Source: a virus. From it: 55,015 nt of DNA. A model generated the notes under the pieces. It was not told the origin of the DNA. It saw only the letters and a list, made by a program, of their open reading frames with translations, and made no database searches. This document shows positions 1 to 7,617 of this stretch, one piece after another. Position numbers and translations under genes: made by a program. The DNA lies in the IMG/VR virus record IMGVR_UViG_3300046411_000570, positions 1-55,015 of that record; one strand, given 5' to 3'. How positions within the stretch are numbered: the first letter of the stretch is position 1; each line of letters opens with the position of its first letter.

Positions 1-208
1 TGAGACCTGGTTCTCCGCCTAATAGATTTATTCTACACTTATATTCTTTTAGATAATCTAAAGTATTTCTTAAAAAGTCCATATCTACCGTCAAGTTTCT
101 CATTTCAAGAGTATAACTTGTACAATAGTGGCAATTTTTATTACAAGACATAGACAGAAAGAAATCTATAGCTAAATAATTTTCTTGTATTTCTTTTAAT
201 GTTTTCAT
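1..208 (-). CDS. Radical SAM enzyme, 5' part only (cut by window edge)
   Basis: Only the first 69 codons are in the window; the rest lies beyond base 1. The translated N-terminus has the radical-SAM cluster motif CNKNCHYC (Cys22, Cys26, Cys29; C-x3-C-x2-C), which binds a 4Fe-4S cluster and S-adenosylmethionine. The second family motif, GGEP, is at residues 64-67. Spacing between the two fits the family. The ATG (208-206) overlaps the TGA of the upstream gene by four bases, so the two are probably translationally coupled. The substrate cannot be told from this fragment. Neighbouring aminotransferase, SGNH hydrolase and glycosyltransferase-like genes suggest sugar, glycan or small-molecule modification, which is inference. 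The family call is firm; the function is open. Confidence 0.85.
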   Translation of the reverse strand, partial: MKTLKEIQENYLAIDFFLSMSCNKNCHYCTSYTLEMRNLTVDMDFLRNTLDYLKEYKCRINLLGGEPGL

Positions 209-492
209 TTTATCATTTTGTAAAAGAATTTATTAAACGCAATCTTTAGTTTTGTTTCATCATTAAATTGTACTTGTTCAAGGTACTCTGGTGTTTTATA
301 AATTTTCTCAATTATATAATCGTAAATATCCTCTGTCTTTTTGTTAACTAAAGTTTCATCAAACATATTATCACCAAATAGTTTTTTCATACTCTTAACA
401 AGTTCAATAGGACATTTGTTGGTAATGTTATTCATATTACCATTCTTGTCTATATAACTAAATTGTGTTAAAGATTCATTATGTTCTATCAT
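205..492 (-). CDS. Small unknown protein in the minus-strand operon
   Basis: The 95-residue protein is not recognised. It is charged, rich in Lys, Asn, Asp and Glu, has no membrane segment or signal peptide, and looks mainly helical in its second half. Its start overlaps the stop of the aminotransferase gene by four bases (ATGA). Its own stop overlaps the ATG of the radical-SAM gene in the same way. It is therefore sandwiched in a coupled operon. A small partner or substrate of the radical-SAM enzyme is one possibility suggested only by adjacency; it lacks an obvious Cys-rich or Gly-rich core-peptide tail. Confidence 0.65.
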   Translation of the reverse strand: MIEHNESLTQFSYIDKNGNMNNITNKCPIELVKSMKKLFGDNMFDETLVNKKTEDIYDYIIEKIYKTPEYLEQVQFNDETKLKIAFNKFFYKMIK

Positions 493-1547
493 ACTAATAT
501 TAATATAGTGTTTATAACTTTATCAAGTTCTTCTTTCTTCATATAAGGCGATAATGGCAATGTAAGTATTGTATCACATACCATTTTTGTTATAGTTGTA
601 TCATCTTTTCTATGTTCAATATTATCATACATTTTGTTTTCTGAAATAGGTTTATTATAATGTACTTTTGCATTTAATTTATTTTTAACTAAATCCCTAA
701 CTTCTTTTGTTTTAAACCTTACAACATATTTGTGATAGTTATGATTTACTTTTTCCCATTGTTGCATAGTTTCCGATTGAACAATTACAACATCTTTTAA
801 ATGTTCATCATAATACCTTGCGTTTGCCTGCCTTTTACTAATATATTCATTTAGTTTTTTTAATCTAAAATTAATAATCTCGGCATTGAACAACAACATT
901 TTTGAGTTATAACCAAGAATCTTGTGGTCGCCGTGTTTCCTCAAACGTTTAAATATTTCTGTATCGCCATCTGTCAGTATAGCTCCGCCTCCTGATATGC
1001 CTGATACAACTTTGTTATCGTTAAAGGATAAGGTACTAATATTTCCCTCTGAACCGGCTACAGCACCATTATAACTAGAACCTAAAGATTGGCAAGCGTC
1101 CTCAATAAAGTGTATGTTTTTCTCTTGACAAAATGTTTTGATTTTGCTAATATCAGACATATTACCAAATAAATGAGGATAGATTATTGCTTTTACTTTT
1201 GGAGAGTACATCTTTTGAATACTATCAAAAGACATATGATAAGTTAATAAATCAATATCACAAAATACAGGTTTAGCACCTACCATTGATATTACACTAG
1301 CAGTTGATATCCAAGAAAAGTTGGTTGTTAAAACCTCGTCTCCTTTTCCTATACCTAAACTTATTAATGAAAAATGTAATGCGTCTGTACCACTATTACA
1401 AGCTACTGCTTTTCTACCAACAACTTCTTCTATACTCTTTTCAAGAAACTCTACGTTAGTATCGTTTTCTTTTCTCATTACTCTATCAAAGAGTTTTAGA
1501 TATTGGTCTGTTTCTATTTCTTCGTATTCTCTAATCCAAGTGTTCAT
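489..1547 (-). CDS. DegT/DnrJ/EryC1/StrS-type PLP aminotransferase
   Basis: This is a 352-residue fold-type-I PLP enzyme of the sugar-aminotransferase (DegT) group, which usually transaminates nucleotide keto-sugars. Numbering from an upstream TTG (base 1562), NSGTDAL at 56-62 is the cofactor phosphate loop, the EDACQS segment near 154-159 carries the ring-stacking Asp, and SFNDNK ends in the PLP lysine (Lys184). A GISGGG glycine turn follows. I chose the ATG at 1547 because it has GCGAG just upstream; the TTG would add five residues. The 5' end overlaps the SGNH hydrolase gene and the 3' end overlaps the next small gene. Length is slightly below the usual 370-400. It probably feeds an amino sugar into a surface glycan or nucleotide-sugar pathway (inference). 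Confidence 0.87.
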   Translation of the reverse strand: MNTWIREYEEIETDQYLKLFDRVMRKENDTNVEFLEKSIEEVVGRKAVACNSGTDALHFSLISLGIGKGDEVLTTNFSWISTASVISMVGAKPVFCDIDLLTYHMSFDSIQKMYSPKVKAIIYPHLFGNMSDISKIKTFCQEKNIHFIEDACQSLGSSYNGAVAGSEGNISTLSFNDNKVVSGISGGGAILTDGDTEIFKRLRKHGDHKILGYNSKMLLFNAEIINFRLKKLNEYISKRQANARYYDEHLKDVVIVQSETMQQWEKVNHNYHKYVVRFKTKEVRDLVKNKLNAKVHYNKPISENKMYDNIEHRKDDTTITKMVCDTILTLPLSPYMKKEELDKVINTILILV

Positions 1548-2232
1548 AAAATTTACTCGCAATCAATTGATGACCTTTGGCATTTGGGTGCCTATCTTCA
1601 TCTGAAATATAATCATCATCTGTAAAAAAATCTTGCATATTCCAACCACCTAATGCAGGACAACCAAGATGACCTATGAAATCATCATTAATTAACTTTG
1701 CATAAGGATTTTTATAAATTATCTCATAATGTTTTTCTCTATCTAAAACTTTATCTCTTGCTTCTGGCCATACTTCACTACCTTTATGCCATCTAGCTGT
1801 TTCATATGAATTAATTATTTGTGCTTGTTTCAATGGTATCTTTAGTGATTTACAAATTTGTTGTAAACTATAAACGTATCTTAAATGTCTTTCTATAAAG
1901 TATTTGTTGTCACCATATTTGTCCCATTTTTCATTTCTATTAAGATACATTGTATCGCCGTTGCTAACAGCATAATCACTACGACAAGCTCTTGACCAAC
2001 CAGCTACAACCAATCCTATTTTATTTTTGTGTTCTAAAATTTTATCTAATAGTGATGAGTAAATAAATTCAGAACCAGCACCACTATATCCTAAATTCAT
2101 AGGTTCCATATCTAACTTCTTAGCTAGAAGTTCAGGCCATTTTGGCCAGTTGCAATCTATGTTTGGATGAAATATTGAGAAATATGTAGGGTCGGTATAA
2201 CTACATCCACTTGCTAATAATATCTTTTTCAT
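1531..2232 (-). CDS. SGNH/GDSL-type hydrolase
   Basis: The 233-residue protein begins with a short beta strand leading into ASGCSYTD, equivalent to the block-I nucleophile motif (GDS replaced by GCS). NLGYSGAGSE near residues 47-56 fits the block-II glycine region. DRHPNAKGH near the C-terminus supplies the catalytic Asp/His of block V. These enzymes are esterases or acetyl-xylan/peptidoglycan/LPS O-deacylases; the substrate is not evident here. There is no signal peptide, so it acts inside the infected cell or on a nascent glycan. A minus-strand TATAAATA (2268-2261) lies 28 bases before its ATG, so it has its own late promoter inside the preceding gene. Its 3' end overlaps the aminotransferase gene. 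Confidence 0.72.
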   Translation of the reverse strand: MKKILLASGCSYTDPTYFSIFHPNIDCNWPKWPELLAKKLDMEPMNLGYSGAGSEFIYSSLLDKILEHKNKIGLVVAGWSRACRSDYAVSNGDTMYLNRNEKWDKYGDNKYFIERHLRYVYSLQQICKSLKIPLKQAQIINSYETARWHKGSEVWPEARDKVLDREKHYEIIYKNPYAKLINDDFIGHLGCPALGGWNMQDFFTDDDYISDEDRHPNAKGHQLIASKFYEHLD

Positions 2233-3131
2233 TCTATACTTTCTATAAGTTTAACAAGTATATTTATATTGTCAAAATACATCTGAGCCGTAGGTACAGG
2301 TCTTTTAATATACACAGGACCGCCGTCTTTTATGTTTTTGTCTCTTAAATATAATACTTTTTTATCTAACCATTTACACTCTTGTATCAATCTAGGTGCT
2401 GGGTCAAAATAGTTTTTTGTGTAAGCATACTTGTCAAAAAGACCAAGTAAATTTTTAACTGGTGCATAGATGTGATTCATCTTATCATCTAAATATTTTT
2501 CACCATAATATGTTAATATACGATAAGAGCTTTGATAATCATTATCTCTGGAAGATAATATTCTTTTTTTTGCTTCTTTGTAATAAACTTCGTTTGTTCC
2601 TAAAAATAGATATTCAAACTTTTCATTACCTTGTATAACATCTTTGTAAATACCAAAGTTAATCATTTTTTCAAATTGTGTACCCACGCCTTTTGGGTAA
2701 ACATCATAATCGCATAAATCAAAAGTCTCTTTTGTGTGGAAGTATTCAAGAGCTTTTGGATATTCTTCAGGATGATTTTCTGAATATACAGATATCAATT
2801 TACCACCAAACAATAGGTGTAAAGAAAGTAATTGTTCTTTATCGTATCTATGTTTGTCAAGATATGGTAAGGTTATCATACTTCTACCCATAATCAAACT
2901 TATATCATTTGAATGAGGTATATAATTATCAAACCACACATTACCATAATCTTTACGGTCATTGTGATATTTTTCAACTAAAGAATTTATATAATCTTGT
3001 TGTGAAAAGTTAGGGTGAGTTATAATTACCAAATTAGTCTTAATACCTAGTAGATTTAAGCACCTTTGGTGTTCATAACTATACATAAGCAAACCATCGC
3101 CTGGTTTGGAGGAACATACAATATTAATCAT
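2229..3131 (-). CDS. Possible glycosyltransferase-like protein
   Basis: This 300-residue protein has no textbook motif that I can name with certainty. The start (MINIVCSSKPGDGLL) resembles the first beta strand and glycine-rich turn of GT-B glycosyltransferases. The C-terminal part holds DPAPRLIQECKWL followed by YLRDKNIKDGG, a Pro-Arg/Glu arrangement similar to the nucleotide-sugar end of such enzymes. No signal peptide or membrane segment is visible. It is first in the minus-strand operon with the SGNH hydrolase and DegT aminotransferase, which fits a glycan-modifying set. The ATG lies five bases after a minus-strand late box, predicting an mRNA with essentially no leader. Function is tentative; that the gene is real is secure. 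Confidence 0.5.
   Translation of the reverse strand: MINIVCSSKPGDGLLMYSYEHQRCLNLLGIKTNLVIITHPNFSQQDYINSLVEKYHNDRKDYGNVWFDNYIPHSNDISLIMGRSMITLPYLDKHRYDKEQLLSLHLLFGGKLISVYSENHPEEYPKALEYFHTKETFDLCDYDVYPKGVGTQFEKMINFGIYKDVIQGNEKFEYLFLGTNEVYYKEAKKRILSSRDNDYQSSYRILTYYGEKYLDDKMNHIYAPVKNLLGLFDKYAYTKNYFDPAPRLIQECKWLDKKVLYLRDKNIKDGGPVYIKRPVPTAQMYFDNINILVKLIESIE
2261..2268 (-). promoter_or_regulatory. T4-type late promoter box before the SGNH hydrolase gene
   Basis: Exact TATAAATA on the minus strand with 28 bases between the box and the ATG at 2232. It lies inside the 3' end of the preceding gene. The same spacing occurs before several plus-strand virion genes. Confidence 0.6.
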
Positions 3132-3144
3132 ATAAATATTTATA
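3131..3144. promoter_or_regulatory. Palindromic bidirectional T4-type late promoter
   Basis: TATAAATATTTATA is a perfect 14-base palindrome containing TATAAATA on both strands (plus 3131-3138, minus 3144-3137). Exactly five bases separate each box from the ATG of the divergent genes (plus ATG 3144, minus ATG 3131). With late-type initiation about six bases after the box, both mRNAs would begin at or next to the A of the ATG. No Shine-Dalgarno sequence can fit for either gene unless transcription starts further upstream. Confidence 0.65.
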
Positions 3145-3761
3145 TGAGTTATAATAGTATATTATCCTACGGTGACTTGATACCCTTGAATATAGAGTGT
3201 GAAGTTGGTAAGTTATTTAGCGAAATAGAAGGATTTAAATTCGCAAAATATAATCCTAGAAAAGACATACCTAGATATGGTCTTAGCATAACTAGTTTAG
3301 ATGGTTCTCTGAACGGAGTAGATTTAGATTCAATAAAAGAATATAATAAAGAGAACAATACAAACTATGATGAGTTATCTTTTTCCACATTTACAGACGT
3401 TTATCATTCTAGTCCAGAAATTAGAAAAATTGTAGAGCCCTTTAAAAATCACATAGGCAGGTCACATATATTAAATCTACCAGCAGGTGGTTATTTTCCA
3501 CCTCATAGAGATTTGCCGGTCTATACAGAGGAACAAAATAGTTTAAGAATATTAGTGCCTCTTAAAAAATGTAATCCACCTCATATGTATTTTATGTATG
3601 AAAATAAACCATTACATTTTGACCACGGAAGAGCATACTTTTTAAATACAAATAAATCGCATAATCTTTTTTCATTTAAAGATAGTTATATGATAGTGTT
3701 AAATGTAAAAACAGGCGAAGACGTTTACAAGATTATAGGAAATCATTTTCAGGCTTCATAA
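3144..3761 (+). CDS. Aspartyl/asparaginyl hydroxylase-like 2OG-Fe(II) cupin protein
   Basis: The 205-residue protein has a double-stranded beta-helix signature in its C-terminal half. It shows GGYFPPHRD (His and Asp of the facial triad), LRILVPL, a hydrophobic strand region and KSHNLFSF supplying the distal His. This resembles Asp/Asn beta-hydroxylase-type 2-oxoglutarate dioxygenases, which hydroxylate side chains or small amino-acid-like molecules. An upstream in-frame start at 3066 would run deep into the divergent gene, so I chose ATG 3144, five bases after the palindromic late box. It is first of ten closely packed accessory genes. The substrate is unknown. Confidence 0.68.
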   Translation: MSYNSILSYGDLIPLNIECEVGKLFSEIEGFKFAKYNPRKDIPRYGLSITSLDGSLNGVDLDSIKEYNKENNTNYDELSFSTFTDVYHSSPEIRKIVEPFKNHIGRSHILNLPAGGYFPPHRDLPVYTEEQNSLRILVPLKKCNPPHMYFMYENKPLHFDHGRAYFLNTNKSHNLFSFKDSYMIVLNVKTGEDVYKIIGNHFQAS

Positions 3762-3769
3762 ATAGGACT

Positions 3770-4426
3770 ATGGAATTAACAATAGCAATATTATTAGGTA
3801 TAGTGTGGTCTCAAATTATTTCACATTTGGGTGCCAGCATTTTATTACACAGGCATTATTGTCATAAACAATTTAAAGTGCCTGCTTGGTTTGAGGTAAT
3901 GGGTTTGAGTATGTTGATGATAGCTTGCATAAGAACACCGATAGGGTGGATTGCAAGTCACCGGATGCACCACACACATTCAGACGGACCCGAAGACCCT
4001 CACGCTTCAAAATACGTAGGTTTTTGGAAAGTATTATTTACGACTTGGGATATAAAAAAGATACCTACAAAATATGCAAAAGATTTATTTAAAAATCCTA
4101 GATTAGTATTTTGTCATAGACATTGGTTAAAAATATTAATAGCAGTATGGGTAATTAGTTTTCTAATTAGTCCTTACTTCTTTATAGGATTTGCATTAGT
4201 ACCTTTTATATTCGCAAAAATAGGATTTGGATTACTGAATACCATAGGACATAGAACACCAGGTGGTGCCAATGTTGCTTGGTTAAATTTGTTTATTGCA
4301 GGTGAAGGCTATCATAAAAATCATCACGAAAATTTTAAAAGAATTAGATTACATAAGTTTGACACAGGTGGTTGGCTAGCAGAGAGATTATTTAAAGATT
4401 ATGAACCAAAAAGAAAGACTACTTAA
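3770..4426 (+). CDS. Membrane fatty-acid desaturase (delta-9/acyl-lipid type)
   Basis: The 218-residue protein has the three histidine boxes of membrane di-iron desaturases: HRHYCH (27-32), HRMHH (64-68) and HKNHH (182-186), with a further NTIGH (His161). Hydrophobic segments near 1-25, 43-60 and 122-155 would anchor it in the inner membrane. Such enzymes put a cis double bond into acyl chains using oxygen and electrons from ferredoxin or cytochrome b5. It is shorter than bacterial stearoyl-CoA desaturases (about 300 residues) but retains all boxes. Its 3' end overlaps the aminotransferase gene by 26 bases. Desaturases are known accessory genes of marine T4-like phages. Remodelling host membrane lipid is the likely role (inference). 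Confidence 0.9.
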   Translation: MELTIAILLGIVWSQIISHLGASILLHRHYCHKQFKVPAWFEVMGLSMLMIACIRTPIGWIASHRMHHTHSDGPEDPHASKYVGFWKVLFTTWDIKKIPTKYAKDLFKNPRLVFCHRHWLKILIAVWVISFLISPYFFIGFALVPFIFAKIGFGLLNTIGHRTPGGANVAWLNLFIAGEGYHKNHHENFKRIRLHKFDTGGWLAERLFKDYEPKRKTT

Positions 4427-5189
4427 ACAATCATTAGCTATTAGAACATTCCCTATTGCAAAAATAAAAGCAATATGTGATAAGTTCAAATTAGATAATC
4501 ATACAGAGGTAAAGCCGTTCTCTTCAAATATAACAGAGTGGCTAGAACCTGTAATTAATCTATCAGATTTTCCTTACTTATATCCAGCAAACGGTGTAAC
4601 CGAAGGCCTTAATTATTGGTATATGCAAGAAAACAGAAAAGTTTTTAGACATAAAGATGATTATGTATGGTTGCCAGAAAGTCATTCAGGTGATATAATA
4701 TATTTAAGTTGTCCTTCATCTATTGATGGTAACATTGTAGATATACCAACAACAATGCCAGTAGCTTTAGATATTGCATATGTTGGTTCTCTTTCAGAGA
4801 AAATAAAAATAGAAGTACCATACAATGTTGAAAAGGTATTTTTCTCATTAAGTAAATGTTTTGGACTACGAAATTATAGAATAGGATATTACTGGTCAAG
4901 AACGCCAGATAAACAACTTGAAAGATTAATAGGTTCGGCAAAATATTATAATTATCATTCAATGCAATTAGGTGAAAAAATAATAAAAGAAGTTAGCCCT
5001 TATGCAGTACATAATACTTTAAAAAAATATCAAGATAAGATATGCAGAGATTTAAACTTTAGTGCTTCAGATAGTGTGTGGTTAGCAACAACAGAAAACG
5101 AAGAATATAATAAATTTAAAAAGGGTAATGCAAACCGAATAAGTTTGTGTGATTTAATACAAGATGAATATAACAGGCGTATCATTTAG
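4401..5189 (+). CDS. Short class-I/II PLP aminotransferase-like protein
   Basis: The C-terminal half contains FFSLSKCFGLRNYRIGYYW, the classic fold-type-I signature with the PLP lysine at Lys152 and the phosphate-binding Arg at 160. NGVTEGLNYWY near 64-74 corresponds to the cofactor phosphate loop. At 262 residues it is much shorter than normal aspartate/histidinol-phosphate-type aminotransferases (350-400): most of the C-terminal small domain is missing. The reading frame is intact and overlaps both neighbours by 26 bases, so it is an evolved compact form and not a decayed gene. Amino donor and acceptor cannot be read. Placement beside the FMN reductase and oxygenases suggests one pathway (inference). 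Confidence 0.75.
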   Translation: MNQKERLLKQSLAIRTFPIAKIKAICDKFKLDNHTEVKPFSSNITEWLEPVINLSDFPYLYPANGVTEGLNYWYMQENRKVFRHKDDYVWLPESHSGDIIYLSCPSSIDGNIVDIPTTMPVALDIAYVGSLSEKIKIEVPYNVEKVFFSLSKCFGLRNYRIGYYWSRTPDKQLERLIGSAKYYNYHSMQLGEKIIKEVSPYAVHNTLKKYQDKICRDLNFSASDSVWLATTENEEYNKFKKGNANRISLCDLIQDEYNRRII

Positions 5190-5742
5190 TTATAGTAATG
5201 ATTCAATGAACCATAGAGGTTTATTATTAATGAATCGTTATTTAAACTTTAAACATATTATTAAAATGAATCTACCTATTTGTAATTCAAATAAACCTGA
5301 CGGTAATATACCTATTTCAGTAGAAGATTTGGATAAAAAATTAAAAGATAGTGATGTTTTAGTATTTGCAATACCAGAATATACAGGTCATTATTCAGTA
5401 GGATTTAAAAATCTTATGGACTGGTTGGTTGTTAAAGCTTATTATAATGCAGACCTAGGTCAAAAGTATTCTATATCAAATAAACCTGTATATGTAATAA
5501 CGTTTACACCTGCCAAGAAAGGTGTAGGTGATAGACACTTTGATATGACAAAAGATATATTGACAAAACTAGGTAGTCAAGTAAAAGATATGTGGGCAAA
5601 AAACGATTGTTGGGAAAATTTAACTCCTGAAAACTATAAGTTTGTAGAAAAAGAATGTAAAAAAATATTAAAAAAAGATATGATAGATGAAGTAAGTGGT
5701 TGGCAACAAAAGTATGATGATTGGAATGATAAATGGAAGTAA
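5164..5742 (+). CDS. NADPH-dependent FMN reductase-like flavoprotein
   Basis: The 192-residue protein matches the flavodoxin-like NAD(P)H:FMN reductase/quinone reductase family. The segment VLVFAIPEYTGHYSVGFKN followed by LMDW is the hallmark flavin-contact region (family form: PEYNGS...LKNAIDW). An N-terminal beta strand with Ser residues (VSFSYSNDS) would hold the FMN phosphate. It could supply reduced flavin or act as an oxidoreductase. No ferredoxin gene is nearby. It starts within the 3' end of the aminotransferase gene and overlaps the peroxiredoxin gene by 10 bases. Substrate and partner are unknown. Confidence 0.8.
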   Translation: MNITGVSFSYSNDSMNHRGLLLMNRYLNFKHIIKMNLPICNSNKPDGNIPISVEDLDKKLKDSDVLVFAIPEYTGHYSVGFKNLMDWLVVKAYYNADLGQKYSISNKPVYVITFTPAKKGVGDRHFDMTKDILTKLGSQVKDMWAKNDCWENLTPENYKFVEKECKKILKKDMIDEVSGWQQKYDDWNDKWK

Positions 5743-6155
5743 AAGGATTATATTGGTTAAAAGATAATTATATTAAACCTTATGATATAGATGAGGGTAA
5801 AAGAATTATTATGTGTGGTGTTCCAGGTGCTTTTACAGAAAATTGTACTTATGAACATCTACCAGGTTTTGTTAGTAAACTAGATAAACTAAAAGAGTTA
5901 GGTATAGATAAGGTCGTATTTGTTTCAGTAAATGACGCTTATGTTATGTGGACTTGGAACAAAATGCACGGTCATAAAGATATTGATAGTGTATCAGACC
6001 CGATAGCAGAATTTGCTAAATCAAAAAAGAAAGACCTTGATTGGGGAAAAACTTTTGGCGTTAGAAGTTCAAGATATGCCTATCTATGGGAAAATGGCAA
6101 GATTGTAAAAGAATTTAAAGACCCTTATATTGATGGAGTGATAAAAGAATTATGA
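5733..6155 (+). CDS. Peroxiredoxin (Prx5/AhpE-like redoxin)
   Basis: The 140-residue thiol peroxidase carries GVPGAFTENC with the peroxidatic cysteine at Cys38 in the family motif P-x3-T-x2-C, followed by LPGF. FVSVNDAYVMWTW is the conserved Prx5 segment and RSSRYAY carries the active-site arginine. It reduces hydrogen peroxide or organic peroxides. A resolving cysteine is not obvious, so recycling may use host glutathione or thioredoxin. It is somewhat shorter than bacterial Prx5 (about 160). Ends overlap both neighbours (10 and 4 bases). With several oxygenases in the operon, peroxide control is a sensible role (inference). Confidence 0.88.
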   Translation: MEVKGLYWLKDNYIKPYDIDEGKRIIMCGVPGAFTENCTYEHLPGFVSKLDKLKELGIDKVVFVSVNDAYVMWTWNKMHGHKDIDSVSDPIAEFAKSKKKDLDWGKTFGVRSSRYAYLWENGKIVKEFKDPYIDGVIKEL

Positions 6156-6808
6156 TACCAGGAATAGCAGAGTACGTAAATATAAAACCAGACTATGATA
6201 CTTTAAATAGATTGTATGTAGAAGTAAAGGCTACATCATCAAATACATTTGGTAAAACACCATTTAAAAGTTATTCATTAGAGGATAATAGAACAGGTGT
6301 GCCTACTGGTTACGAACAATTATTTGATTCTATATTATCAAAACATAAAGAAGTACATCCACATTATCAATTTCGTTCAACAGGTTTTAACACAGCAGAT
6401 AGTACAGAAAAGGATGTATTTGCTCATACAGATATTGATTTAGATACTGAACACCCGAATGGTTATAATGTTGTCATACCTATATTTGGAAACTCAAAAA
6501 TAATTTACTATGAAACTAAAGATGATGAAGTTTATTTACCTGAAAAGAATGCTCACGGTTATGCATATTATCACGAATTTAAAGCACAAAAAGAAATGGG
6601 TCAATATACACCAGAGTTTGAAAAGTTTTTAAGTGAAAGAGAGATTGGTCATATTGTAGTTGATAAACCAATACTAATACAAACTACTACAATGCATAGA
6701 GTAGTGGTGACAGAGGCACCTAGGTGTGCTTGGGTGACAAGATGGAATAATATTCCTAAAGATATAAGTTTTAGTCAATTCAAACAAAAGGTAGAAAATA
6801 TATTATGA
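6152..6808 (+). CDS. 2OG-Fe(II) oxygenase-like jelly-roll protein
   Basis: The 218-residue protein has a plausible double-stranded beta-helix core. VFAHTDID supplies His-x-Asp, NVVIPIFGNSKIIYYE forms the next strands, and TTTMHRVVVTEAPRCAWVTRW supplies the distal His and an arginine at the 2-oxoglutarate position. The order and spacing fit a 2OG dioxygenase. Identity to a named subfamily cannot be judged by eye. It is coupled by four-base overlaps at both ends (ATGA) to the peroxiredoxin and the TauD-like gene. Substrate unknown. Confidence 0.6.
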   Translation: MIPGIAEYVNIKPDYDTLNRLYVEVKATSSNTFGKTPFKSYSLEDNRTGVPTGYEQLFDSILSKHKEVHPHYQFRSTGFNTADSTEKDVFAHTDIDLDTEHPNGYNVVIPIFGNSKIIYYETKDDEVYLPEKNAHGYAYYHEFKAQKEMGQYTPEFEKFLSEREIGHIVVDKPILIQTTTMHRVVVTEAPRCAWVTRWNNIPKDISFSQFKQKVENIL

Positions 6809-7617
6809 TAAATCCAGAGAAGATAGATGTACAAATAAAAGAGCTATCAAAAGAACAATTAATAGATATATCAAAAGGTATACACAAACAAGGTGTAGCA
6901 GTATTTTACAATCAAAAACTAGATGAATCTGAATACATAAACACATTAAAAAAATTTGGTGAATGTGAATCACCAGATTTGTTTATGAATCCTAAAGAAC
7001 ATCCGGAAATATTTTTAGTCACGGGCAAGAGAGACAAAGACGGTAAAAAACTTGGTATGTTTGGCGATACAGAATTAGGCTGGCACTCAAATGGTAATTC
7101 ACGACACTTAATAGATAAAATATTAATTAGTTTATATTGTGTAAAAGAAGATATTAATACAACGTTAAGTGTTTGCAATACTCAAATGCCTTTCTATGAT
7201 ATGTCAGATGATGAAAAAGAATATTGGCGTTCAATTACAATTAGACTTAAATTTAAAAACAATACAATATATGATTTAGAAGAAGGCGACCCCGAGTTAG
7301 AGTTTATGAGTAAGAACAAAGGTAGTATTCGTAAACTAGTTGGTCAACATCCACATACTGGTTTAGAATACTTTTATTTTCCTTATCACTTTATCACGAA
7401 AGCTTGGGAAGGTAAGAAACAAATTGACGCTGAAGAAATGATTAAAAAATTAATGCCTAAAATATTTAAATCTCAATATCAATATCATCATATATTTAAA
7501 GAGGGTGATTTATTATTAATGGACCAATTTACAAGTTTACACCGTAGAACACCTGTAATGGATAATAATCGTTTACTATGGAGAATAGCTGCAGATTTTA
7601 ATAATGTCTATAAGTAA
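6805..7617 (+). CDS. TauD/TfdA-like dioxygenase with His-x-Asn in place of His-x-Asp
   Basis: The 270-residue length and overall pattern match TauD/TfdA 2-oxoglutarate dioxygenases. ELGWHSNGNSR (His94, Ser95, Asn96) aligns with the WHTD metal motif. MDQFTSLHRRTPV supplies the distal His246, and RLLWR (Arg256, Arg260) supplies the 2OG-binding arginine. The usual metal-ligand Asp is Asn here, which may weaken or alter iron binding. TauD enzymes hydroxylate sulfonates or other small acids, and relatives act in natural-product pathways. It starts four bases inside the previous gene, and its end overlaps the methyltransferase start by 14 bases. The family call is good; catalytic competence is uncertain. 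Confidence 0.72.
   Translation: MINPEKIDVQIKELSKEQLIDISKGIHKQGVAVFYNQKLDESEYINTLKKFGECESPDLFMNPKEHPEIFLVTGKRDKDGKKLGMFGDTELGWHSNGNSRHLIDKILISLYCVKEDINTTLSVCNTQMPFYDMSDDEKEYWRSITIRLKFKNNTIYDLEEGDPELEFMSKNKGSIRKLVGQHPHTGLEYFYFPYHFITKAWEGKKQIDAEEMIKKLMPKIFKSQYQYHHIFKEGDLLLMDQFTSLHRRTPVMDNNRLLWRIAADFNNVYK

Noticed and set aside
1321-1605. Plus-strand open frame opposite the DegT aminotransferase
   Set aside because: It is fully antisense to a well-supported gene and has no recognised motif or ribosome site.
3066-3143. Starting the first accessory gene at 3066
   Set aside because: The extension lies inside the divergent glycosyltransferase-like gene.
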